DNA of 15,112 nt from Thermoplasmatota archaeon (lineage in GTDB: Bacteria > Pseudomonadota > Gammaproteobacteria > Burkholderiales > Thiobacillaceae): NCBI GenBank assembly GCA_023475455.1, contig JAMCVR010000019.1:1-15112 (forward strand), read 5' to 3'. Positions 7,587 to 14,944 of this stretch are shown here, one piece after another. Under the pieces are notes generated by a model. That model ran no database searches, was not told the DNA's origin, and saw only the letters and a program-made list of their open reading frames with translations. How positions within the stretch are numbered: the first letter of the stretch is position 1; every line of letters begins with the position of its first letter. A program made the position numbers and the translations under genes.

Positions 7587-9184
7587 ATGGCGAAAGCAAC
7601 AAAAAAGAAGAGCGGTGACTCCACCGCCAACATCGGCTTCGAGGCCAAGCTCTGGCTCGCTGCCGACAAGCTGCGCAACAACATGGATGCGGCCGAATAC
7701 AAGCACGTCGTGCTCGGCCTCATCTTCCTCAAATACATCTCCGACGCCTTCGAGGAAATGCGCGCCAGGCTGGTCGAGGGCAAGGGCGACTACGAAGGCG
7801 CCGACCCCGAGGATGCCGACGAATACCGCGCCGAGAATGTCTTCTGGGTGCCCAAGGAAGCGCGCTGGTCACAACTCCAGGCGGCGGCCAAGCTGCCCAC
7901 CATCGGCAAGGTGGTGGACGACGCCATGGTCGCGCTCGAACGCGACAACCCGCGCCTCAAGGGCGTGCTGCCCAAGGACTACGCCCGCCCCGCGCTCGAC
8001 AAGCACCGCCTCGGCGAGCTGATCGACCTTATCGGCACCATCACGCTGATTGCCGACGCGACAGAGGGTGATGATGGCAAATCGCACCGCTCGGTCGATC
8101 TTTTAGGCCGCGTCTACGAATACTTCCTCACCCGCTTCGCCAGCGCCGAAGGCAAGAACGGCGGCCAGTTCTACACCCCCAGTTGCGTCGTCCGCGTCAT
8201 CGTCGAAATGCTCGCCCCCTACAAGGGCCGCGTCTACGACCCCGCCTGCGGCTCCGGCGGCATGTTCGTGCAGTCGGAAAAATTCGTCCTCGAGCACGCG
8301 GCCGCATCGGCGACCTCGCCATCTACGGCCAGGAGAGCAACGCCACCACCCGGCGGCTCGCCATCATGAACCTCGCCATTCGCGGCATCGAAGCCGACTT
8401 CGGCCCCGAACAGGCCGACACCTTCCGGCGCGACCTGCACAAGGACCTCAAGGCCCAGTTCGTCATCGCCAACCCGCCCTTCAACGATTCCGACTGGCAC
8501 CGCCTGGACGACGACGTGCGCTGGCAATACGGCGTGCCGCCCAAGGGCAACGCCAACTTCGCCTGGGTGCAGCACTTCATCCACCACCTCGCGCCCGACG
8601 GCTACGCCGGCTTCGTGCTCGCCAACGGCAGCATGGCCTCCAACCAGTCCGGCGAAGGCGACATCCGCAAGGCCATCATCGAGGCCGACCTGGTGGACTG
8701 CATGGTCGCGCTGCCGGGGCAGCTTTTCTACAGCACGCAGATTCCCGTCTGCCTGTGGTTCCTCACTAAAAACAAGAACGACGGCGCTGGCAAATCAGGT
8801 TTCCGCGACCGCCGCAAACAGACCCTCTTCATCGATGCCCGCAAACTCGGCACATTGATAGATCGCGTGCATCGCGAACTGACCGACGCCGACATCGCCA
8901 AAATCACCAGCACCTACCACGCCTGGCGTGGCGACAAGAACGCAGGTAAATATGAAGACGTGGCTGGTTTCGCGAAGTCCGCCGACCTCGACCTGATCAA
9001 ACAACACGGCTACGTGCTTACGCCGGGCCGTTACGTCGGTGCCGAGGAAGTCGAGGACGACGGCGAGCCCTTCGAGGAAAAGATAACCCGCCTCGTGGCC
9101 GAGCTGCATGGGCAATTCGCCGAGTCTGCGAAACTGGAGCAGTCCATTAAGACAAACTTGGAACGACTGGGTTATGCCGCCTAA
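7587..9184 (+). pseudogene. hsdM: type I restriction-modification DNA methylase HsdM, split by a 1-base frameshift
   Basis: N6-adenine methyltransferase subunit of a type I system. The N-terminal HsdM helical domain is present ([36 protein letters not shown]). It is followed by the SAM-binding motif DPACGSGG (residues 218-225) and the catalytic motif NPPF (about residue 296 after correction). The two motifs lie in different frames: the first frame runs to 8369, giving a 260-aa product with a foreign tail after about residue 237, and the second carries [20 protein letters not shown] onward to 9184. One added base near 8298-8301 (CGCGGCCGC context) gives 532 aa, the usual HsdM length, so a 1-base deletion or a sequencing error explains it. 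The ATG at 7587 is chosen because family homology starts at once. The stop overlaps the next ORF's start. Confidence 0.9.
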
Positions 9185-10313
9185 AAAGAAAACCCCGACG
9201 ACTGCAACGCCGCCGGATTCCCGCCTTGCACGAAGCCGCGCCCGTGACGAGGCGCGTTTTACTGCCGCACCACCTGTGGCAAACCTGCCCGCAAGCTACT
9301 CAACGACCCTGGCCGAAATCAAGCAGCGCGTTCAGCAATCCCGCCTACGCACGGTACTGGCTGCCAATGCCGCAATGGTGGTGGCCTACTGGGAGATCGG
9401 CCAAGTCATCCTCACCCGCCAGCAATCCGAAGGATGGGGTGCCAAAGTCATAGACCGACTCTCGGCTGACCTGCGCGAAGCATTCCCCGATATGCAGGGA
9501 CTCTCGCCGCGCAACCTCAAATATATGCGTAGTTTTGCCGCAGCTTGGCCTGATTTTGAAATTGTGCAACGGATCATTGCACAATTGCCATGGCGTCAAA
9601 ACATTGCCCTTCTCGACAAACTCTGCGATGCCACAACCCGCCTCTGGTATGCGCAACAGGCGGCGCATCACGGCTGGTCCCAGCCCATCCTCTGCATTCA
9701 GATTGAAACTCGCCTGCATGAGCGCCAAGGCAAGGCACCGAACAACTTTCCGCAGACCCTGCCACCCACAGATTCCGACCTTGCCGCGCAAATTTTCAAA
9801 GACCCTTACCTGTTCGACTTTCTCGGCACCGCTGACCCACGACGAGAACGCGAGGTCGAGCAGGCACTGGTGGATCACATTCAGCGATTTCTTCTGGAAC
9901 TCGGCGCGGGCTTCGCTTTTGTCGGGCGGCAAGTCCACCTCGAAGTGGGCGATCAGGATTTTTATCTGGACCTGCTTTTCTACCACCTCAAGCTCCGGCG
10001 TTACGTCGTGATCGAACTCAAGGCAGTGCCCTTTGAGCCAGGCTTCACCGGGCAAATGAGCCTGTACCTTTCCGCCGTGGATGACCTCCTGCGCCACCCC
10101 GACGACCAGCCCGCCATCGGCCTGCTGCTGTGCAAAGGGCAGAATAAGATCGTGGTGGAATATGCGCTGCGCGGAATGGCCAGCCCTATCGGCGTCGCCG
10201 AGTGGCAGACCCAACTCACCGAAACCCTGCCTCAAGAACTCAAGGGCAGCCTCCCCACGGTAGAAGAAATCGAAGCGGAATTGGCCGGAGATCTGGGAGG
10301 CGTGGATGAGTGA
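9174..10313 (+). CDS. DUF1016/YhcG-family PDDEXK nuclease, 379 aa
   Basis: Two-domain protein of the DUF1016 family (E. coli YhcG type). Residues about 40-190 form the N-terminal helical domain ([41 protein letters not shown]). Residues about 215-370 form the nuclease domain: [20 protein letters not shown] with the likely metal-binding Asp266, followed by IELK (Glu281-x-Lys283), the PDDEXK signature. The active residues look intact. The start at ATG 9174 overlaps the hsdM end by 11 bases and gives a short Lys/Pro-rich N-terminus. The stop overlaps the hsdS start by 8 bases. The gene is therefore translated as part of the hsdM-hsdS operon. Its role in restriction or in another DNA-cleaving defence is not established. 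A stand-in for HsdR is possible but speculative. Confidence 0.9.
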   Translation: MPPKKKTPTTATPPDSRLARSRARDEARFTAAPPVANLPASYSTTLAEIKQRVQQSRLRTVLAANAAMVVAYWEIGQVILTRQQSEGWGAKVIDRLSADLREAFPDMQGLSPRNLKYMRSFAAAWPDFEIVQRIIAQLPWRQNIALLDKLCDATTRLWYAQQAAHHGWSQPILCIQIETRLHERQGKAPNNFPQTLPPTDSDLAAQIFKDPYLFDFLGTADPRREREVEQALVDHIQRFLLELGAGFAFVGRQVHLEVGDQDFYLDLLFYHLKLRRYVVIELKAVPFEPGFTGQMSLYLSAVDDLLRHPDDQPAIGLLLCKGQNKIVVEYALRGMASPIGVAEWQTQLTETLPQELKGSLPTVEEIEAELAGDLGGVDE

Positions 10314-11588
10314 GTGGCGCGAGACAACGCTACAAGATGCGTTTGAAATTAACCCGCATCGCGAGATTAAGCGCGGAACGATTACGCCCTTCGTCCCAAT
10401 GGACGCACTTCCTGAGCACTCACGTGAAATCGCACGGATTGATGCGCGCGAATTTACAGGATCGGGCACTCGATTCAAGAACGGGGACACTTTGTTGGCA
10501 CGGATTACACCATGCCTCGAAAACGGCAAGACAGCTTACGTTTCTGGCCTTGAGGATGATGCCATCGCTCATGGTTCAACCGAGTATGTCGTCATTGCTG
10601 AGAAACAGAATGTCAGCGATGGTCTATTTGCGTATTACTTGGCACGTTCGTCAGAGTTTAGGACTTTCGCCATTGGTCACATGGAAGGGACGTCTGGGCG
10701 GCAGCGCGTTCCGACTGATGCTGTCGCAAAGTTTCAATTCAACCTGCCACCCCTCCCCGAACAAAAAGCCATCGCGCACATCCTCGGAACGCTGGACGAC
10801 AAGATCGAGTTGAACAGGCGGATGAACGCGACGCTGGAGGCGATGGCGCGGGCGCTGTTCCAGAGCTGGTTCGTGGATTTCGACCCCATCCGCGCCAAAC
10901 TCGACGGCCGCCAACCCGCCAGCCTTGATGAAGCCACAGCCGCGCTCTTTCCCGCTCACTTTCAGGATTCCCCTCTCGGCCATATCCCGCAGGGATGGAC
11001 TGTTGAGCCGGTTGGCGAAGTTGTCGCCTGTGTCGGCGGAGGCACGCCAAGCACCGCCGAACCGAAGTATTGGGAGGGGGGGTGCACCACTGGACGACGC
11101 CGAAGGATTTCTCCTCGCTCCAAGCACCTGTCCTTCTCGACACCGACCGCAAGCTTACCGACGCCGGCATCGCCAAGATTTCATCCGGCCTGCTTCCCGC
11201 CGGTACGCTTCTCCTCTCCTCCCGTGCTCCCGTCGGCTATCTCGCCATCGCCGCCATGCCTGTTGCCATCAATCAGGGCTTTATCGCTCTGAAATGCAAT
11301 GATCGCGCCTCAAACTATTTCATGCTGAACTGGTGCCAGACAAACATGGCAGAAATAGAAAGCCGGGCCACTGGTACGACCTTCGCCGAAATCAGTAAAC
11401 AGAACTTCCGCCCGATCGCCCTCGTGCTGCCGCCAAAGGAACTTATGGCTGCATTCACGAGTAAAGTCGTGCCACTCTACGCCCAAATAACCGCCAACCT
11501 GCACCAATCTCGCACCCTCGCCACCCTGCGCGACACGTTGCTGCCGAAGCTGCTGAGCGGGGAATTGGGTGTAGCGCAAATCGAGTAA
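10306..11588 (+). pseudogene. hsdS: type I specificity subunit HsdS, split by a 1-base shift in a G7 run
   Basis: DNA sequence-recognition subunit, with two target-recognition domains (TRDs) separated by a conserved helix. TRD1 spans residues about 1-150 and ends in FQFNLPPLPEQKAIAHILG. The central helix follows (LDDKIELNRRMNATLEAMAR, then FQSWFVDFDPIRAKL). TRD2 begins GHIPQGWTVEPVGEVVACVG. The frame then changes at the seven G residues 11076-11082: as written, the first frame ends at 11292 (328 aa, about 69 of them out of frame), while the genuine continuation VHHWTTPKDFSSLQAPVLLD runs to the TAA at 11586-11588. Eight G residues would give a normal 427-aa HsdS ending TLRDTLLPKLLSGELGVAQIE. 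The truncated form retains TRD1 and the central helix. Confidence 0.9.
11523..11567 (+). repeat. hsdS 3'-end repeat, copy 1 (copy 2 at 13449-13493)
   Basis: The 45 bases encoding TLRDTLLPKLLSGEL at the end of hsdS recur at 13449-13493 in the same orientation with about 40 of 45 identical bases, and in a weaker, protein-level form at 12242-12271. The stretch lies just before the stop of each hsdS copy. It is long enough to serve as a homologous or microhomology recombination point. Confidence 0.75.
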
Positions 11589-11669
11589 GTCGCACCAAAC
11601 GTCCTTCAATTCCCGGACCATGCTTCTGGCAGAACCGCAAGGAAAACCACCGATGAGTTCGTCGAGGCC

Positions 11670-12218
11670 GTGGTTATTGCCCAGCTTGTCCGAAAGCTTG
11701 CAACAGCGCAGTATCCTTTGGGCCGCAAGCGATACAATAAACTTGCTTACTTGGCGCATCGCAAAGCCGAAGACGACGTTACGCAGCATTACTTGAAGAA
11801 GGCGGCGGGTCCTTACAGTCCTTGGGCTAAATATGGTGGCCCTGAAAAGATTGCTCTGCAGAACGGCTACGTCAAACAGGCAAAGTCGGGGACACTTGAA
11901 GGTTTAATCGTGGGTGACAAAATCGACAAGATTGATAACTACGTGCCGAACTATCCTGTGTGCGTCGCAATTGACTGGGTGATAGGTAAATTCCGCTTCA
12001 AGAAAAACGATGATCTGGAACTTCTGGCCACGGTTGATTTTGCCGCGCTGGATTTGCTGTGCAACGGCAAAGACGTGACAGCGGAGACAATTAAGGAGGT
12101 AATTGCCACCAACAAGGAGTGGTCACCAAAACTGAACAGGGCTGTTTTCTCTGATGAGAATATTGATCGAGCGCTCGCCGAACTAGCAGGCCTGTTTCCG
12201 GCGACCTACGCAACATGA
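11670..12218 (+). CDS. SocA/Panacea-like (DUF4065-type) HsdS-associated protein, 182 aa
   Basis: Small protein with the pattern KLAYLAHRKAEDDV...YLKKAAGPYSPWAKYGGPEK (residues 24-60), which resembles the winged-helix fold of SocA/Panacea (DUF4065) proteins known as antitoxins or protease adaptors. I also recall this segment as a C-terminal extension of long HsdS proteins. The frame is the same as the second half of hsdS and is open all the way from its TAA (11586), reading about 27 further residues (ending TTDEFVEAV) before the only plausible start, GTG at 11670, which has no good ribosome site. Either the hsdS stop has cut a fused protein in two, or the gene starts here by coupling. Lower GC than hsdM. 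The stop overlaps the next tail ORF (ATGA). Confidence 0.65.
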   Translation: MVIAQLVRKLATAQYPLGRKRYNKLAYLAHRKAEDDVTQHYLKKAAGPYSPWAKYGGPEKIALQNGYVKQAKSGTLEGLIVGDKIDKIDNYVPNYPVCVAIDWVIGKFRFKKNDDLELLATVDFAALDLLCNGKDVTAETIKEVIATNKEWSPKLNRAVFSDENIDRALAELAGLFPATYAT

Positions 12219-12310
12219 ATGTTTCAATTTACCGATCCCTTACCACCCTGCTAAAGCTTCTGTCTGCTGACATCCGTGTGGCTGATGAAGAGGGGATCGC
12301 CGGTGTCTAG
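12215..12310 (+). pseudogene. degenerate hsdS-like 3' tail (31 codons)
   Basis: Short frame whose second half, LLKLLSADIRVADEEGIAGV, lines up with the HsdS C-terminal pattern LLPKLLSGELRIADAEGA seen at 13449 (one residue missing after LL; shared KLLS, R, AD and EG). It starts at an ATG overlapping the previous stop by 4 bases and ends TAG at 12308, overlapping the next gene's GTG start. It cannot fold as a specificity subunit and is best read as the leftover end of an hsdS gene. The match is at protein level only; chance similarity is possible. Confidence 0.5.
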
Positions 12311-13130
12311 CCTGACGAGCCTGGAAAAACGGCGATTTGAGGATCTGTTCGGGATGGCGAGCGGCTACGTGCTGGATTTCACTGATCGGACATTTTCCCA
12401 ATTCTTTAGGGAGAATGGCGGTATCAATATTTACGGTGGCCGTTATTCCTACAACGGCGAATCGAAGGCGAAACATCTGCGTGCTTTTTGGGAGAAGGAT
12501 GTTGACGTTGTTGTGGGCAGGGTTCTCAAAGCCATGCTTGAACTCTGGCGGTATCAGAACGAGTCAGGTAAAGATGGTCGCGCAGACAAGACATACTCGG
12601 AATGCCTGAAGACGGCAGCACGCCTTATGGGCAAGGAAGTCGTGGCAGAAGAAACCGAAGAGGAATTTCTTAAAAAAGACTTCGGTGCGATCTCGGTAGT
12701 TGGCCTGGACATCGATCCCACTATCGCACCCATCCTCGAATCCAGAATCAGGGAGGCAATGGACTGCCACCATGCGGGCGCGTCACTTGCCTCGATTTTC
12801 ATGTGCGGCAGTGTGCTTGAAGGCATTCTCTTGAACATCGCGCTGAAGAATCCAGCCGCATTCAACCAGGCGAAGAGTAGCCCGAAAAGCAAGGAGACAG
12901 AAAAGGTGAGGCCATTTCAGGATTGGACACTCGCCAACCTGATCGATGTGGCACACGAAGTTGGCTTGTTACGTTTGGATGTTAAGAAATTCAGCCACGT
13001 CATGCGCGACTTTCGCAATTACATCCATCCCTATGAGCAGATGGCTTCAAGGTTTGACCCTGATAAACACACTGCTGAAATCTGCCTGCAAGTTCTGCGA
13101 GCAGCCCTCGTCGGGCTAAAGGGGAAATGA
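12303..13130 (+). CDS. unnamed defence-island protein with HEPN-like motif, 275 aa
   Basis: Conserved hypothetical protein of a kind I recall next to type I restriction genes, without an established name. The N-terminal block LEKRRFEDLFGMASGYVLDF, then FSQFFRENGGINIYGGRYSY and SKAKHLRAFWEKD, forms one domain (about 1-85). The C-terminal domain (about 140-275) is helical and carries CGSVLEGILLNIA and FSHVMRDFRNYIHPYEQM. The Arg235...Arg238-Asn239...His242 arrangement resembles the R-(x4-6)-H signature of HEPN ribonucleases and related helical bundles. GTG 12303 is the likely start: AAGAGGGG lies about 8 bases upstream and the family pattern begins there. ATG 12276 or 12285 would add 6-9 residues. 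The stop overlaps the next ATG (ATGA, 13127). RNA cleavage and abortive infection are inferences. Confidence 0.7.
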   Translation: MSSLTSLEKRRFEDLFGMASGYVLDFTDRTFSQFFRENGGINIYGGRYSYNGESKAKHLRAFWEKDVDVVVGRVLKAMLELWRYQNESGKDGRADKTYSECLKTAARLMGKEVVAEETEEEFLKKDFGAISVVGLDIDPTIAPILESRIREAMDCHHAGASLASIFMCGSVLEGILLNIALKNPAAFNQAKSSPKSKETEKVRPFQDWTLANLIDVAHEVGLLRLDVKKFSHVMRDFRNYIHPYEQMASRFDPDKHTAEICLQVLRAALVGLKGK

Positions 13131-13489
13131 TTATGGCGACGACGATCCAGCAAATTGACACATGGCGGGCCGCTCATTCTGAGCACCAGCGGCTGGAGTT
13201 CAAGGAAGCGAAGACGCAATTCGACAACCGCAAGCTCTACAAATACTGCGTGGCGTTGGCGAATGAAGGCGGCGGGTATCTGCTGCTCGGCATCGAAGAT
13301 CAGCCACCCCGCAAGGTCGTGGGCACGGCGGCTTTTAATGATCCGGTAGACATGGCCGCCAAGATGTTTCAGGGGTTGGGCTTCCGGGTGGAAATCGAGG
13401 AGGTGCAGCATCCTGATGGCCGGGTGCTGGTGTTCCATATTCCCAGCCGCCCTGCGCGACACGCTGCTGCCGAAGCTGTTGAGTGGTGA
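13127..13489 (+). pseudogene. AlbA_2 (Schlafen-type) domain protein, truncated after about 109 codons
   Basis: N-terminal AlbA_2 DNA-binding domain: LEFKEAKTQFDNRKLYKYCV, ALANEGGGYLLLGIED (residues 44-59), KVVGTAAF and FHIPSRP at 103-109. Intact members are usually 400-550 aa, with an ATPase-like C-terminal region annotated as ATP-binding proteins or transcriptional regulators. Here the homology stops directly after SRP. The following DNA is the 3' end of an hsdS gene read in the wrong frame, giving a foreign 11-residue tail (ARHAAAEAVEW) and a stop at 13489. A deletion joining the two genes explains this. The start overlaps the previous stop (ATGA). Another ATG lies at 13133. The truncated product is probably non-functional, though the AlbA_2 domain itself is nearly complete. 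Confidence 0.85.
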
Positions 13490-13535
13490 ATTGCGCATCG
13501 CCGATGCGGAGGGTGCCACCGTCGAGACGGTTTGA
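13449..13535 (+). pseudogene. hsdS: 3' end of a second hsdS gene (28 codons)
   Basis: In a frame shifted by one from the AlbA_2 gene, the sequence reads ALRDTLLPKLLSGELRIAD followed by nine more residues and TGA at 13533. This is the classic HsdS C-terminus. Over 45 bases (13449-13493 against 11523-11567) it differs from the intact hsdS tail at about five positions, then the two diverge. No upstream part of this hsdS exists, so it is a deletion remnant. The join to the AlbA_2 gene falls in or near CCTGCG, a short string that fits both parents. Confidence 0.85.
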
Positions 13536-13539
13536 GACT

Positions 13540-13959
13540 TTAGCGGGGGAACCAGAGTTCGATCCGGCCGGGTGTGTCCGGGTTGATGGCCGCCTCGTTA
13601 GCTGGCGGCCGATAGACCTTGGCGATGAAGGGCGGGTCGTGCCGTTCCAGAAAACCGAGAATGCGGTCTTTCGTTGCGGCGAAGGCGTGTGCGAGTTGCG
13701 GGTAGGGCGCGTGGCCGATCACGACAAGCAACGCGACACGGCGCTGGACGACCGCCGCGAGTTCATTGGGTTTGTAGCGGATGCGGCCGTCGTGGGTGAC
13801 GGCTACCCAACCGCGTTGGCCGATTTCTTCCAGCCAGGTCGTATCAGGGCAATTGTGCGGGAAGTGATCCGCATGGCGTTCGACATGCAGACCCGCAGCG
13901 GACAGGATTTCCGGAAAGCGTTTTCCGAGGTCGCGGTCGGCGAAGAAAACGCGGCTCAC
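13540..13959 (-). CDS. VapC45-like PIN-domain toxin, 139 aa
   Basis: Small protein of the VapC45-like PIN group, presumed RNase toxin of a type II toxin-antitoxin pair. The N-terminus SRVFFADRDLGKRFPEILSA places an early Asp in the first strand. The central VAVTHDGRIRYKPNELAAV carries a second acidic site (THDGRI), and LLVVIGHAPYPQLAHAF with ILGFLERHDPPFIAKVYRP completes the pattern. The pairing with the upstream DUF433 antitoxin, whose stop it overlaps by 4 bases, matches the Mycobacterium tuberculosis VapBC45 type (Rv2018/Rv2019). The gene is convergent with the hsdS remnant, with only 4 bases between the two stops. The toxin looks intact. Target RNA unknown. Confidence 0.8.
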   Translation of the reverse strand: MSRVFFADRDLGKRFPEILSAAGLHVERHADHFPHNCPDTTWLEEIGQRGWVAVTHDGRIRYKPNELAAVVQRRVALLVVIGHAPYPQLAHAFAATKDRILGFLERHDPPFIAKVYRPPANEAAINPDTPGRIELWFPR

Positions 13960-14038
13960 GCAGCCCGCTCGTAGAGAACTGCCTCCTCGATTTCGCGCTC
14001 GCTCAGATCGTAGTCGTCGGCCAGATCGGCAGCCGTTT
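13912..14038 (+). repeat. 127-bp exact direct repeat, copy 1
   Basis: Spans the first codons of the VapC-like toxin and the last codons of its antitoxin. It is identical to 14986-15112, at a spacing of 1074 bases. The left limit is set by a mismatch (C at 13911, G at 14985). Confidence 0.97.
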
Positions 14039-14639
14039 CGCCGGCGTCGATTCTTTCCGCGATAACGCCCGTGCTTATGCCCCGGCTGGCAATAACGGGG
14101 CGACCAAAAGCGATCTGTGCATCGATGGCGATGGGCCGGCTGTCGGCAGGGGCACTACTGGACGAGAATGGGTAAAGCCGCACTGGGAATTGCCACTCAT
14201 CCCACTCGACCCGGGCCAGGTGTTCATTGAACAGGTGGCGCATGGCAATTTGCCCTGATGCCGAAAGCTCGATGAGTTCGCCATAGCGTTCGAGCAGCAG
14301 CTTCCCGGCATCCGTGCGGAGTTCAGGACTCAGGAGCAAGCGGTCGATCTCCAGGGTCTTCTCCGCGTATTTCAGCGCCTTGCGCAAGGCGTCCATGGAA
14401 ACGCCATGATCGGTGCGCAGCGAACGGAGCACGTGGGACTCAATGAGATTCCAGAAGGAAAGTGTCGGCGGCTTTTTTGTGGCCGGGTTAATCAGCGGCC
14501 GGAAATGAGCGGGGCCGTCCACTTTCGGATAGGCGCGGCCTACTACCCATGAGCGCAAGGTGGCTGGCGCCAGCTTGAGGTAACGCGCGGCTTCTGCCAT
14601 GGTGTAGGCGGGTTGATCCCGGATATCCGTTTTGTTCAT
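13956..14639 (-). CDS. VapB45-like DUF433 antitoxin with MerR-like HTH, 227 aa
   Basis: Antitoxin partner of the PIN toxin. Residues about 12-34 (YTMAEAARYLKLAPATLRSW) are a MerR/excisionase-like helix-turn-helix for operator binding. The middle is helical (RKALKYAEKTLEIDRLLLSP). The last about 57 residues are a DUF433 domain (FGRPVIASRGISTGVIAERI, then DAGETAADLADDYDLSEREI), the usual toxin-neutralising part. I chose ATG 14639; a GTG at 14654 in frame would add five residues and neither has a strong ribosome site. The antitoxin comes first in the operon, as in VapBC loci, and it presumably represses its own promoter in 14640-14826. Its C-terminal coding bases are part of the 127-base direct repeat found at the window's right end. 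Confidence 0.82.
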   Translation of the reverse strand: MNKTDIRDQPAYTMAEAARYLKLAPATLRSWVVGRAYPKVDGPAHFRPLINPATKKPPTLSFWNLIESHVLRSLRTDHGVSMDALRKALKYAEKTLEIDRLLLSPELRTDAGKLLLERYGELIELSASGQIAMRHLFNEHLARVEWDEWQFPVRLYPFSSSSAPADSRPIAIDAQIAFGRPVIASRGISTGVIAERIDAGETAADLADDYDLSEREIEEAVLYERAA

Positions 14640-14826
14640 GCTGAATGTGACCACCGCTTGATCTGAATTAGGCTATGCAAACGCGAGTGCTTGTAGCTAC
14701 TGCGAGCCAAGTATGAGGTCGAATTATGTGGCAATCAAGGATGGGGCGACAGCCCCCTGATTTTCCGCATGGTTTAATTCATCCCAACAGTTAGACTCAT
14801 GACTTGACTAACACTTGACTTATCGC
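14640..14826. other. intergenic region upstream of the antitoxin
   Basis: No gene supported. It should hold the minus-strand vapBC promoter/operator and the plus-strand leader of the Fic remnant. Visible structures are a 5-base stem GGGGC/GCCCC (14743-14747, 14752-14756) with a 4-base loop, and two direct copies of ACTTGACT (14802-14809 and 14813-14820) whose TTGACT cores resemble -35 boxes. No matching -10 was seen. Confidence 0.4.
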
Positions 14827-14940
14827 ATGGCCTATCAGCCCCAATTCACCATTACGCCCAGCCTGCTTTCGCAGGTGGAAGCCATTGCCGTAGCGGCAAC
14901 CATTAAGCGCCACTTAATAGTTCTAAACGGGAAGGCATGA
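14827..14940 (+). pseudogene. N-terminal stump of a Fic-family protein (37 codons)
   Basis: The frame starts ATG 14827 and reads AYQPQFTITPSLLSQVEAIA, which matches the opening of many Fic/DOC proteins (adenylyltransferases or toxins) as I recall them. After VEAIA the similarity ends and an unrelated stretch (VAATIKRHLIVLNGKA) runs to TGA at 14938. The Fic core motif HxFx(D/E)GNGR is absent. A broken gene is the simplest reading. Four bases separate its stop from the next ATG. Confidence 0.5.
14902..14918. repeat. inverted repeat ATTAAG/CTTAAT before the RhuM-like start
   Basis: ATTAAG (14902-14907) and CTTAAT (14913-14918) are perfect complements with a 5-base spacer, 27 bases before the ATG at 14945. 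It could be an operator or a recombination core; nothing in the sequence settles which. Confidence 0.35.
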
Positions 14941-14944
14941 AGCC

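Noticed and set aside
7384..7587. 67-codon frame before hsdM
   Set aside because: No family resemblance, its start lacks a ribosome site, and it overlaps the inverted repeat; treated as non-coding.
9345..10529. Minus-strand 394-codon frame opposite the DUF1016 nuclease
   Set aside because: No recognisable motif, spans the start of hsdS, and the plus strand encodes a clear family protein with intact motifs.
13483..13974. Plus-strand 163-codon frame after the hsdS remnant
   Set aside because: Antisense to the VapC-like toxin, whose fit with its antitoxin and ATGA overlap are convincing.
14743..14756. GGGGC/GCCCC stem as terminator
   Set aside because: Stem is only five pairs and is not followed directly by a T run on either strand.
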